A DNA stretch of 64,000 bases. It comes from Ascaris suum (taxonomy: Eukaryota > Nematoda > Chromadorea > Rhabditida > Ascarididae). The notes under the pieces are model-generated. The model did not search any database. It was not told where the DNA came from and was given only the letters and a program-made list of their open reading frames with translations. How positions within the stretch are numbered: position 1 is the first letter of the stretch; each line of letters starts with the position of its first letter. A program made the translations under genes and the position numbers. Below, in pieces: positions 51,501 through 62,800 of the stretch. Location: the NCBI GenBank assembly GCA_013433145.1, contig CM024171.1:10044065-10108064 (forward strand), given 5' to 3'.

Positions 51501-54364
51501 TGAACTGGAGAGAGTAGTTGAGGAACAGTCAAGAACAATCGAGGTGATGTTTATTGTTGCTATGGAAAATGGACTAATTCGTTTTGCTGGCGGGAGTAGG
51601 CTATACTTAGTTATAGGTGGAATTCGAAAAGCAAGGGAGTATGCGAGTGCCGATGTTCGAAACAATGACAATTCCGCTGCATCCGTAAAGTATTGCTTAT
51701 TGCTTTCGTAGCGAATGTTGGTACTCGTTTTGTCAATCAACGATTTTAAAACTAATTTCGGACCAATATGTATCATCAAGGATGCGGTTACCCTACATTT
51801 ACTGTGATGTTTTATAGCCGTGTTTTAAATTGCTTTCCATCATTGACGATTTCCACGCCAGATTATTTTGATGTTGCTCGAGGTGCAAGCTATAGCAGTG
51901 GGTGATTCGGCCACATGATGAATGAATTCCTGATCGTAATCGATTTTCTGGATGCCAGAATTCTGAAAAGTGGATTCCCTCTATACGGGAGAGTTCTTTT
52001 GGTACATTACCGGTCCGACATCGCCTGTACAGAAGTTCGTATTCAACAATAGCTTGGGAGACAATGGCTTAGAGAAAACAGAACGGTAACGAAGTTATGC
52101 TGATTCGATCTGGTGAATAATTTGTTACGAATCAAAAACAGTCGAAACAAACATAGATTCTTATTGAGCAGGCGTATTGGAATAAGACGGTTGCTTTTGC
52201 ACGACTGACTTCCTTTAAAATTAATCGGTGAGAGCAGCCTCGCTGCACTCATGGTAGAGCAATGCCTTTTTAATAGCCTTGAGGTTGTTTGAATTCTAAA
52301 CTTTGATAATAGCTTCCTTTCAGACTCTACAGGAAGCATCTAAAAAGTTTCCCGGAAAGCCTGCAGGTCATGGGAACGTTGAAGCGAGAAAAGAAAAGAC
52401 CACCCGAGAACGTCGCTCGGTAAGTCGTCTTTATCAAACCTAGTCGATTATCATACGCTCAGGAAAGCGAATGCTTGCTTGTTTATCTCGTTTTTTACAT
52501 CCATCGGACAGATTTTCAATGAAAACGCATGTGAAGCATGTTTCCGCTGAACTGCAGTTTCATTGCAGACCTGTCGTGGAAAGGTAGCAGTGATTTTTGT
52601 ACAGCGATACTTAATACAGTTCTATTGGCGAAAGTCGGTCATATTTTAATTTTGAATCACTCGGTCCAGTGAATCCTTGCCATTCTCTTTTTAAGATCAG
52701 TGGCGAATTGTGCTTTGCAATTTCTATCGTTCCATCATGCTGACGGGTTGTTATGTCTGTTCTGTATTTCATATCTCCAGTGAAGAAATTGAAATTGTTC
52801 TCTGCTGTTTTCTTATTATAGAGTAAAAAGGCATAGTTTAATAAAGTTGACGAATTATGGAAAACATCATCGCTCAGCAGAATGAATTCGTCGCGAACGA
52901 CAATTATTTGTGCGAGATTAGTGTCGTAAGTCGTTTCGGGTACCGGGTCAATTTAGACCTTGTGCAAGAAATTTCGGCCTTTTAACTTATTTTAATAGGA
53001 AATTCTTCCCATTTATGTTGGTTGGTCTCACATCAGTGATGACAAAGTTTCGATTGCGATTGAGGTTTCTATTTAATACTAGAGTAAGAACTAGTGGTAA
53101 CGATTTCAGGTGTTGTATTCAGAAGATGATAGCATGGAGGAATCGACCTCTTTCGATGAAGATGACCCTGATGATGTAACATATACACCAACACGTCTCG
53201 TGCGTCGATCGAAAGAAGTTCGCTCAAAGAGGTTTCCCTTTAAACGTTTAACATCTGAGCTGAGAATTCGTTCAAGATGTTTCGTCATGCTGTTGTGTGT
53301 TGAAGGTTGCACTCGCGCTTTTGTTATGGGGGTCCACTTCTCGATGTAAATGCGAAATGTCGTTTTAATCTTAGGACTTTTTGTTCCAGGTCGAAGGCAG
53401 TCCGACGTGGAACGTTCGTTATTGAAAGAGCGCCGATGATGCCCGACACGTCAACCGCCGACGATGGTGACAGGCAGGGGAACAGAGGAAAAATACGGAG
53501 GAGGTAGGTGATTGCACCAATTTTAAAGAATTGTTTTGCGGCACGACGAAATACCAACGACCCATTCTTATGAAATAAGTAGATGATTGCAGGCTAGTGT
53601 AAGTATAAATCATTTGTTCCGTTCTTAGGAGCTTTGTTGAAGCTATAGAGGCTATAGAACATTGCCTATTAACAGCTTCATTAAATGACTCCTTTTTTTC
53701 TTGGTCGCTTAAAGCATATTGAAGTCATTGGAGGAATCATCAACGTTCCAACGGTGACGATTTTTGAGCAGTCAAGAACCAAGTGGCAAGTTGTATTTTA
53801 TGTTACCAGCGTTGTTTGGCACAGTTGGATTATGTATAAGCAGACACATCTTATTAGCCCGAATAAAATCTAAGGGCTCATGAGTTTTGCGTTTCAGCAT
53901 TTCCATTCAAAGGAAATGAGAGGTTAGGAGGAAGGTTTCTCTTTCTGGCAAATTCAGTGAAGAGGGAGGTTTGTTCAAAGGAATACATTGGTGACTTACG
54001 CAATATAATGCATGTTGTTTTGTTTATTGCAGAATTGAATCCCTTTAATTCAGTTGTTGTTGTTGCGATCAAGTAGGTTGAAGGATGCCACTTCTTGCTA
54101 CAGAACGTTCTTTTGTTGCAAATACTGATGAACAATAGAACATATCGCCCAACTCCAGTCGAATTACAGGATGAATTTGGGACCGCGGCAGACGTGACCT
54201 ACGTATTGAGTGAGGCTAACGATGATAGACCGCTGCCTAAGACCATGCTTACGACCGATCCTGTTGAGCTAATGAAGGCGAAGAAACGCAAAGAGAAAGT
54301 CGTCACACATATAAGTACACCGGAGAGGCGTAAGAGGGTGAAACAGATGTTTGCTGGTATTTGA
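36586..54364 (+). CDS. klp-19: Kinesin-4 motor protein (KIF4-type chromokinesin)
   Basis: Twenty-three exons: 36586-36693, 37178-37289, 38016-38092, 38805-38993, 39374-39540, 40487-40704, 41315-41567, 42412-42576, 43061-43178, 43487-43606, 43938-44098, 44858-45002, 45866-45976, 46661-46831, 47768-47920, 48988-49074, 49515-49649, 50621-50812, 51388-51543, 52324-52419, 53110-53231, 53390-53503, 54139-54364. Phases agree throughout and sum to 1131 codons plus stop. The N-terminal motor (about residues 4-330) has GQTGSGKT (83-90), NDKSSRSH (196-203) and LVDLAGSE (229-236), so ATP hydrolysis is intact. Long coiled coils follow. The segment [20 protein letters not shown] (exon 13) fits KIF4 better than KIF21, so the Caenorhabditis counterpart would be klp-19. 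KIF4 proteins bind chromatin and shape the mitotic spindle midzone. The tail has acidic patches and basic runs, but I see no KIF4 cysteine-rich domain. No exon is broken. Confidence 0.93.
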
Positions 54365-54559
54365 CTTTGATGCATCTTTTGAGCGGGAGATGCTAAGTAT
54401 GGCTTTAAACCTTCAATGCATTGTTTGTAAAAAAAAATCTTTTCTTTGGTGCTCTCAAATCTAATTTGAAATTTGAAAGACCGATGATATAGTATGGAGC
54501 TACCATTAATGCAAACCGCCTACAATTTGTGTTTTTAGCGGCGCATGATAAGGATGTAA

Positions 54560-54565
54560 AATAAA
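54560..54565 (+). promoter_or_regulatory. Polyadenylation signal of the kinesin gene
   Basis: AATAAA about 195 bases after the kinesin stop codon. A GGCTTTTCAG acceptor follows at about 54593-54602. Confidence 0.65.
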
Positions 54566-54592
54566 ATCTAATTGTTCTGGTTTATGTGGGCG

Positions 54593-54602
54593 GCTTTTCA
54601 GT
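54593..54602 (+). promoter_or_regulatory. Candidate trans-splice acceptor for the downstream gene
   Basis: GGCTTTTCAG lies some 30 bases after the kinesin polyadenylation signal and 66 bases before the first ATG of the next plus-strand gene. That is the arrangement expected between two genes of a nematode operon, although the gap is shorter than usual. Confidence 0.35.
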
Positions 54603-54667
54603 TTTCGGTGGAGAGAAGGTGACTTTTATATTGCATTATTTCTTAGAGAGATTTGGAGCAGAGAACA

Positions 54668-55850
54668 ATGATGAGGGGGCGAACTTTTGGATATGCAAAT
54701 TCAAGCTGTGATTTTGAGCAGTTTGCTTTTGGAACTGTTTATTTGCAATTATAGATTTCCTGTTGTGCATTAGCATTAGTGTTTAGCATCTAGAAGTTTC
54801 GTCATGCTTGTGAAGCAAATGAATATGAGGTGAAGAAACGTCTAGCGGATGAAGAAAAAACAGATTACATCCGAATTACCATTTGGAGTATGGGTGGTCT
54901 ACTGATTTTTCGCCGACTTGACTGACGCTCTCATCACATAGTTTTGTTTCGCTCGACCTCCTCGCTTTCGTTCAGGAAGTTGAAATTTTGCGGCATGGGT
55001 TTATGTGATGGCCGCAACCATCCAACAAATATTGCGAAAATTCTCCACTGCGATCTCTTGGCAAGTCAACGTTAGTGTTTACCGACCTCTGCATGCATGC
55101 AGCTGAACTCCTGGAAAAAATCCCGATCAGTTTGAGGTTCGAGCGGAATGTATATTCCCTAAGTACGTGTTTTTTCGTGCTTTCAAATTCTTTCTGCCTT
55201 TCCTACGAGCCATTTAAAATGATTTCGGCCGCTTATCGATCTCCTTGAAGATATTACCTTTCATTATGTATGTCATCTGTGTTTCGTTGTGCATCCTTTT
55301 TGTGGATTTCATTAACGCTGCTTCACCTCGTGTGAGGTAATGTGTCTCTCTAGCCATCTTCACCTCGTGTAAAATATATTGCTGATTGGGGTAGACGCAT
55401 TTGTCCACCCGCTATTAATTGCTGTCTTTTATGTTCGCACACAGATGAGTTGGCCAGGTTTGGTTGCGTGCAATTCTGAATTCCTTACAGCTTTCCGAGC
55501 GATGTGCATTGAAGGTATTTACTTGTTCTGTGCAAAATGAGGTACTGTTGTGTACTTTGGCAGTAGTGCAGTTTCTCTTTGATAAATGTATTTCTGTCAC
55601 TAAATTATCTTTGATGATGGAAGTAATCGTTGTGGACATTCCATTTCCGTCGTTGATAATTTGCGATACCTTCGCGATTTTCAGTGAACGTTTTCTGGAA
55701 ATTTGAATGGAAACTTGGAAACGCTTTATCTTCTTAAAAGGCGCGAATGGTGGCGAAAGCGAAGACCCTTTAAGAAAACATTTGTCGGTCGATGAGATCA
55801 AAATGAGAGACAAAATTGCAGTTCATTTGCGGACAATGTCCGATCACTAG
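54668..55850 (+). CDS. Unrecognised small-exon gene downstream of the kinesin
   Basis: Proposed exons: 54668-54736, 54794-54887, 54942-55070 (or ending 55064), 55103-55149, 55445-55514, 55741-55850. Together they give one frame of about 170 residues with phases matching at every junction, which is unlikely by chance. Recognisable stretches are FRHACEANEYEVKKRLADEE, FCGMGLCDGRNHPTNIAKIL, ELLEKIPISLRFERN, FLTAFRAMCIEG and the end VDEIKMRDKIAVHLRTMSDH. It is mixed alpha-helical and soluble in character, with no signal peptide or membrane segment, and I cannot assign a family. Weak points are the first donor (GTTTAT), the acceptor choice at 54942 versus TTCAG at 54975, a very short third intron (32 or 38 bases), and a last acceptor ending AAAAG. 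The position 300 bases after the kinesin suggests co-transcription. Confidence 0.55.
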
Positions 55851-56690
55851 TTATATATCGCATCAAAGTTCCTGTTGTAATATATAGTTGCAATTCTCCT
55901 TCCAAAAATTGAACAATACCATATTTATACCATTTCTTCGAAAGTCGAATGCGCCATAATTACACTATTTGTGGTTTTACATTTTATATAGTACTGCGCT
56001 ATGTATTTTTTCATTATTGCTTATACTGTACTTTTTTACTTTCCCTTTTCATATGCCAGAAAAAACGGTGAAGATTGACTTTTTAATGTGAGAGTGTTCA
56101 GTGGAAGATACTTCAACTCCTACTTTTATTTTGAGTCTTTCAGAAAAGCTTTTCTGCAACTTCGTTCTCAGTGCGAAAGTAGCGCTCTCTGGCGTATCAG
56201 AGAGAGTTCCACTGAATGATGCCGGGCGTTATTAAATTTACGCTAGACCATATTTGAGGACGTCCCGTCACTAGCTGTATTTTCCCGAACTTCATTATGA
56301 CCATCACCAGTGCGTCGATTCTGTAGGGCGTCTAGCAGCATTCAGATTGTCTGCTAGCGCCACTCCTAGTGTACAAATTGTGCAGGTGAATCATTTCGAG
56401 AATCACAAGCTGTCCATTACTCTCTCCATTTATTCGAAATCACATTCTGTCCTCATTAGAATGAAGTGCTAATAGGCTTGCCGTCGTCTTAGTCATCTGA
56501 ACTTATTACAGCCGTTCCCCCTTCGTATTCCTCTTTTTTTGGAAGTGCAGCATCTATTCTTCCGTGAAAGCGCCCATATGCTTGCCCCTGAGTTAACTAT
56601 CACGCTGTACAGGCAGGCATCAAAGATCCCCGCGCCTGCAAAACTCGTTTAACTATTTGCGCATGGTGATATCAGAATGGATTTTTCAAA
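55851..56690. other. Stretch without a supportable gene
   Basis: AT-rich 3' flank of the small-exon gene. No feature recognised. Confidence 0.5.
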
Positions 56691-56699
56691 CTCGAGAAC

Positions 56700-57690
56700 G
56701 GATTTTTGAGAAGCCGTCTTCAAAATAACGGGTAATTGTGCTGGAATGCGCTCCGAATATCAGCATGACATAGCCGACCCTTTCACGCTTACCACAGTCT
56801 TCTCCTTGATCCTCCTCAGTGGTCCTTCTTAGAAACGGCAAAAACCTCCTCGAGGATTTGGGGGAACGAACCGCAGGTTCAGAATAGGTAAATGTTCGCG
56901 AAACTCATAGCTGACGAAGAAGCTTGGAGGCACTACAAGGCTAGCAGCCTTGGGGGAACGTCATGTTGCATCCCTTTTTTCCACAATCCTGAGCTCTCTC
57001 ACGCGACGTTCACCACACTTTCCAGGCGTTCTTGGCTCTCCACGTCGCTTTATCGGCAGCTGAGTCCTTTTGCTAACTCTGATCTCAGTTTCACATAGCC
57101 CTTCTGGACGTTCGACCGCATTTGTTGTATTCAAATCCATGAGTTCATCCTCATCATACCTCAGACATACATAGACCCTTTGAATCGTTTCGTAAAGCTG
57201 AAACACCTGCCGCAGGCTGCGCTTTAGCTCTGTTGCTGCGTAGATAGAGGACTATCGATTTCGAAAAGGTCCGACGACATCCATCCTGCAGAACCAAAAA
57301 TTCGAAAATACACTCGAGCGATAAATAATGGATGCCTGTATTGTCTGTCGCACCGCATTTCATCAACTACAATAAGCTCCGTTCGCTTTCCATACATCCT
57401 CAAATTTAAAAGGTCTGATTCTGTAAAAGTTCTCGAGTTAAAAGGCACCATTCAAACCAACTTATCTGGACAAAAAAAAAATCGAACGACCAAGCAAATA
57501 GATTTCTCTCTACTATTAGGAAATATACGCTATATGTTGAAGGTTACTCTTGTGTAATGTGTGAAGAATTGAAACATATTTCAAAAGTCAGAATGGATTT
57601 TGCATGTTTGAGTTTTTTCCTCACTAAGCTGACTTGCATGAAAGAGAACGGAACGAAAATCACGAAGAGGAAAATCAAATGCGTGTTGTA
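56700..57690 (-). pseudogene. Unknown gene, duplicated copy 1 (frameshifted)
   Basis: This aligns with 57840-58760 at an estimated 60 percent over its length. Minus-strand segments look coding: an exon-like piece following TTTACAG near 57405, then VERPEGLCETEIRV up to GERRVRELRIVEK, then LNLRFVPPNPRGGF, then RRTTEEDQGEDCGKRE. The RELRIVEK, RFVxxNPxGGF and RRTTEEDQ pieces have counterparts in copy 2, with differences concentrated at third codon positions. Here those pieces are in different frames: two single-base insertions split GGF from RRTTEE, and another shift precedes LNLRFV. As it stands the copy is non-functional. The protein family is not recognised. Confidence 0.4.
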
Positions 57691-57839
57691 AAGCAAAAGC
57701 AAAAATCATCTAACAAAATCGAAGAGCACCCTTAAATATCCTGGCACTTCGCCGATGATTTAAATCACCGTGGCAATAAGGTGGAAACTTTTTGCTTTTT
57801 CGGCTCCAAATATCAACGTTGATTGACGTCTCAGTCGAG

Positions 57840-58760
57840 GCTTCAACATCTGAAACAATCTTCTGCTTGAATCGTTTCAATAGTCTTTCTAAAGACAGCA
57901 AAACCTCCATGAGGATTTGAAAGAACGAATCGCGCATTCAGCACAGCTGAACTGGAGCTCACAGCTGAGGAAGAGCTGAAAGCCACAGTCAGTATCGTTA
58001 TCAACTGTTTAGGAGGTTCTGTGCGGCTTCCTTCTTTTTTTTTTTCGCGCATCCTGAGTTCCAATAAGCAACTATTCAAGCTTTACTACCTCTGCAAGTT
58101 ACTTTTTCGGGTGTTTTCAACAGCTAATTTCTTTAGCATACTCGGCTTTATGTCACATTTTCACACGTTTGATAGCATTCGTCAAATTCAAACTCACCAA
58201 TTCACACCCATAATATCTCGATTCTCATTATTTTCCTTGAATTACATCGTGAAAGTGTCGTATTGAATGCGGTGGGCCGCGATTTCTATCCTTTTGATGT
58301 TCAACTTGAGAGTTATTCACTTCGAGGAGATCCGGTTTAACGCTGGAATCAAGAACGCTGCGCGAGACAAGAAACCTACATGATAATGTCATTTATCGCT
58401 GTTCGTCAGATACACTCATTTCACTTGTTTTCCACACACATGCACACACAAATCCGTAATTCAAAAAAAAGACCTGATCTTCTAGAAAGTCCTAATTAAG
58501 AAACAACGGTTGAGAGTAGAACTTATCTGCAGCGAAAAGTCAGACGACCTGGCACATATATTTCTTTTCAGTTGCGTTCGTGCATTTTTAGGAAATATAC
58601 CTAATATGTGGAATTTGCAGTAATATTCAATGAATTGAATGGGGAGAACTACAAGTGCTTCAAAGCTTTTCAAGAATATTGCTTATGAATTTTTTCAATA
58701 CTAATCTGAGTGGGTGAAAAATAGAGGAACAAAAGATAGAAAAAAAGAAAACAAGTGCTT
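57840..58760 (-). pseudogene. Unknown gene, duplicated copy 2
   Basis: On the minus strand a single open frame from 58079 to 57843 (78 codons) includes LELRMREKKKEG, a serine-rich stretch, then LNARFVLSNPHGGF continuing uninterrupted to FRKTIETIQAEDC. It corresponds to copy 1 without that copy's frameshifts. Farther upstream (58080-58340) the region matching copy 1 contains stops, so the gene is either spliced in a way I cannot resolve or also broken. A GTGGCTTTCAG acceptor sits inside the frame, before the serine run. Product unknown. Confidence 0.4.
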
Positions 58761-58769
58761 CAAAGCAGA

Positions 58770-59365
58770 AAATTTTGAAAATCAGCGAGGGATCTAAAAT
58801 AAAAGGAGCAATGAATCGTATAGGATCTAAGATGCAAAGTTTAGTCCCGCATTTTCAAGAAAACACTTCGCCTACTTCAAAGGAATCAATTAACGCCGTT
58901 AATTGCTGAAATCAGAGAAAAAAAACAAAATCAGTCGTACTTATACTCTATTTGCAGCCTCAAATTTGGTTGAAAGATGCACTGTGTTCGGTAACAGTGG
59001 AGCTGCAGAATATAGCACGGAAAGTCTGATACCTTTTGACGCGATGAAATCAAGAAGAACGGTCGCGGTAGTGAGGCATTTTTGGTGCTCTTTCCATGAT
59101 CGATTAGATTCAGCAACTAAATTCCCAGTATCGTTTTGCGCATTGCAGAGAATGGTATTAACAAGTGCCTGTTGAAATCAGGTCACTTTAAATTGTATAC
59201 CGAATTTGTTGTCATGTGCTTTCTTTAAATACTTGGCAATGAAATCCTACTTCACACCTTAATAATATGAACAGGCGGACCTCTGCGCTTCCAACATATA
59301 TTCGCCAGGTCTATCCGTGAAACAGTGCTAACAATCCTGGAGATTCGCCATCGTCGAGTATTCCT
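58770..59365. other. Stretch without a supportable gene
   Basis: Only short reading frames on both strands. No recognisable motif or repeat. Confidence 0.5.
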
Positions 59366-59368
59366 GTT

Positions 59369-59733
59369 ATGGATAAGAATAATTCATTGGTAAGGTTTTT
59401 ATTATTATCTTTGTCTTAATTGTTCAGTTTTGCTTAAATCACATTTGCTGGGTGTTCGGTGGGAAAGAAACCGACAATTACGACATATCTCCAACACTTC
59501 TGTACAGTAATAATGCCTATATGCCCTAAAAATTGTCATTAGTTCCCTCGAGATTTACGCGACAATCACCATCTCTTTCTTAGGATGTTTGGTTGCTCCC
59601 TGACCTCATAGATCAAGCAGTGGCATGCAGAGAATCCAGAATCTTGAAAAGATGGTGCACTTATTGGGCTGAAATAAAAGTGGAAAGCAATTTCGCGGAA
59701 CGATTGGACGATCACTTTTACATTTCCTCATGA
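59369..59733 (+). CDS. Candidate two-exon small protein (weak)
   Basis: Exon 59369-59389 (MDKNNSL) ends at GTAAGG. Exon 59584-59733 follows a TTTCTTAG acceptor, continues in phase and is open for 49 codons, reading DVWLLPDLIDQAVACRE and RWCTYWAEIKVE before TGA. The product would be 56 residues, helical, with several tryptophans. After the TGA the same frame is open for about 47 further codons (through VRTQKSCYVQHW, to about 59880), so this could be a longer gene cut by one stop. An acceptor-like CCTTTACAG also precedes that part. No family recognised. Confidence 0.3.
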
Positions 59734-59889
59734 TTACCTTTACAGGTACGCACACAGAAATCATGCTATGTACAACACTGGCAACTCATTCTCAGAACGT
59801 TGGACATGCTTTTATTAGAGAGGCGTAAATTTCTTTTTTTTGTTTTGCCTATGCTCGAAGTTATCGTATTGAGTGTATGAAAATAAGTC

Positions 59890-62800
59890 GCACAACTTTG
59901 ATTGCATTTACTATTTGTGTTTACTGTAGATGTGGGTAGATGCAACCGGCTTCATTGCAGGTTTTTTGCTGTAGTAGTTAATTTTAACAGCTATTGAACG
60001 CTGCTAAAAATAACTGATATCACTGTTTGTGATCGATCAGTTAAACGTAAGAGATTATTGTATGGAAGCTATCATGGGAGCTATGATGAACGCTGCCGAG
60101 CATGTCTCACTAATACTATGATCATTGCGTTCGTCAAAATGCGATCATGAACAATTGCAGATAATTGTTATGCCATATCGGACAAACTTGAATACAATAG
60201 GGGTGTTTTAAGGATACAAAAGAGATCATTTATTCAATAGATGTCTAGTGATTAAGTGTCAGTATCTCATATATGGGACTGATAAGCGATGCGGAACAAC
60301 CGCACGTTACATTCACCGCAATGTTACACAATGCTTAGATAAGAACTTCGCTTTTGATGATCACAGCTTCTTTCGCATCTATTGTTTTCGTTGCTTTGCT
60401 TTCCTCTCATTCGAAGTTCCAATGTCTAGATAAAATTTCTTTCTGGATGAGTTTCCAGAATCTCTCTCTTCTAGATACTTTAAATTAGTTCGTTACGTTT
60501 CTTCCTTACTTCCTTTTTTTTAAATACAGAAAAACTGTTGCGACAGAAATTCCTAAAAGTGTTGAATCTCCTTCAGTGTTTTGACTCCTTTTATTTTCTT
60601 ACTTAAAAAGTTTCTATCACCTATGTGAAATTACTTGGTGATAGAAATCACCAGATGCGACAGCTTTCTCACTTTTATCTTGATTCTGCACTTCCATGCT
60701 CCCATCATTTTTTGAATACCACATAATAAACGCACTTCTATGCTTTCGCTAGTGTTTCTCAATAATACATGGGAATCTTCTCTTGCAAAACGGTTTTCCA
60801 CACGCATCATCTTTGTTTCGCTTCTGCTCTCTGCTGCTGCCACCAATGTATTGACGCATACTTGCACTTGTTATGGAGAGCATCTCGACTAAGCTGCAAT
60901 TGCACCGTTATGATGCGCTCTAACCACCAGAGAGCGTCTATGGCAAAACATTTTGAGGACTTTTAAATCCACTTGTCACAGAAAGCTTTGCACCATTGAG
61001 AGCTATGGAAATATGATTCTCTTTCGAGTGGTGGAAGTAAAATGGAGTATAAGGATTACGAAATGTGTTTGAAAAAATAGTGAACGGTGCTTGTTTTTTT
61101 CCGGCAAGGGAAAAGATTTCTTCGTCAATTTTAAAAGTCCTCATATGAACGCATATTTGCCGTAAATCTTTATGAATTTCGTTAAAAAGGGCTCGAAAAA
61201 TCGTTAAAATGCGAGCTTTTGTTTCTTCTACAAAAATGCCATAGAAATTAATGCTGAAAAACTTCTGACTTGGATCTTACACATTGTAACGAAATTCAAC
61301 GTGTTTTTAGCACAGAAAAGTTTTCTGTCGGAAATTTGGATGCTTTCGTTCAAAACTTTAGTGAAGATATTGGAAAAATAGTGTTAAAAAAGTAGGATAT
61401 TAGGTTCCAGGACGTTTGAGAAAGTGTCCTAAGAGACATATACTGATTACCATTTGTGTGCATGCGTTAGACGTTCAAAAACTACAAAAAACAATCGAAG
61501 CTCCAAGTTCAAAGGTCAAACTTTCAGCAGCGTTTCTCACAACGGCAATTCACCTTCTAATCCCGCCTACGCCTGAAAATATTAACAGCTAAGTATCCGT
61601 GTTGTGAAGCAGAGCCCGGCAAAATGCAATCTTTAACATCTTACTCATATAAAGGAAAAGCTGGCAACGACAAGCAGACGTTGGGTACAATATACGAGTG
61701 AAAAGCGTACGATACACCAGTGAAAAGTGAAAGTCGCACTAGCCGTTTTGAGGGCCGTTTTTATTGCCCTCAATACGTCATAGGTATTTCGTATCACCAT
61801 CGGAAGCTTGGGAGATTCGTCGACGAAGACGAATATCTTCCTTTTACGGCTACAATGATTCTGCAAGCTCTTCGCGTTTAATCTGCAATATAAATTTTAT
61901 TTTATGGTGAAATAGTTTGGCAGAGATTAATTAAGCTATTTTTCTTCTTTCTCTTCGCTTTCGCGAAAACTCATATTAAAAAAATTGGGTATAGTTGTTC
62001 TGTGAAGGGATAATCAGTTTTCAATTCAATGCAATTTTGTAATCGTCAGCCTCATATCTCTATCGCTTTCTTTTCAGCAGCGCAACTTAACGTCCGTTTC
62101 CAGGGCATAATAACAGCTCTCTTTCAGGCTCCACAACCGTGAACTAAATGCATATGTTACTGCAGTAGTGTCTTACCGACTGTCCTTACCTTATTGTGTT
62201 TAACTTTTTTAACTGGTAAGTGTCTTTCGAATTCCACTTGTAACATGAGTCTCATTATCAAAGAAAACCCTCTCTCATCCATCCCCCCCCCCCTCCTTTC
62301 CCTCATATTGCCCTTCACCCCAATGAATTCGTGCTCAAGAACTGCTGAGAAAGTCAGAAGAAATAGCAGCAAAATAAAGATCTAAATTGACGTCCATCCA
62401 TACCAAAGTTGGTCCCCATTACCTCTTTTCATTAGCGCAATACGTCGCAGACAATAATGAATAAAATACACATGTACCCAGCACTCGCTATTAATGCTGA
62501 TATCCTGCAACCACTACCTTCTTCTAAAACAATGAAATTTTCTAGATTTTTCTTTCTCTACGGCCTCAAAGTAACTTTTTGTGACGGTTCATTCTGATAA
62601 TATTACGAGCGATATTTCTTTAGTACAGCTTTTAATTTTATTGCATTAATCCGTATAAACATATATGTGAATCTCAATGATATTGACGTATCGCTGCTTT
62701 AGGAAATTTGCTCTTATGTAAAATAAATTTTGCTTAGAAGAATGAAATCATCGCAGATTTGCGTTTATCTGCGAAAAATGTTATATTCTTATTGGTTATT

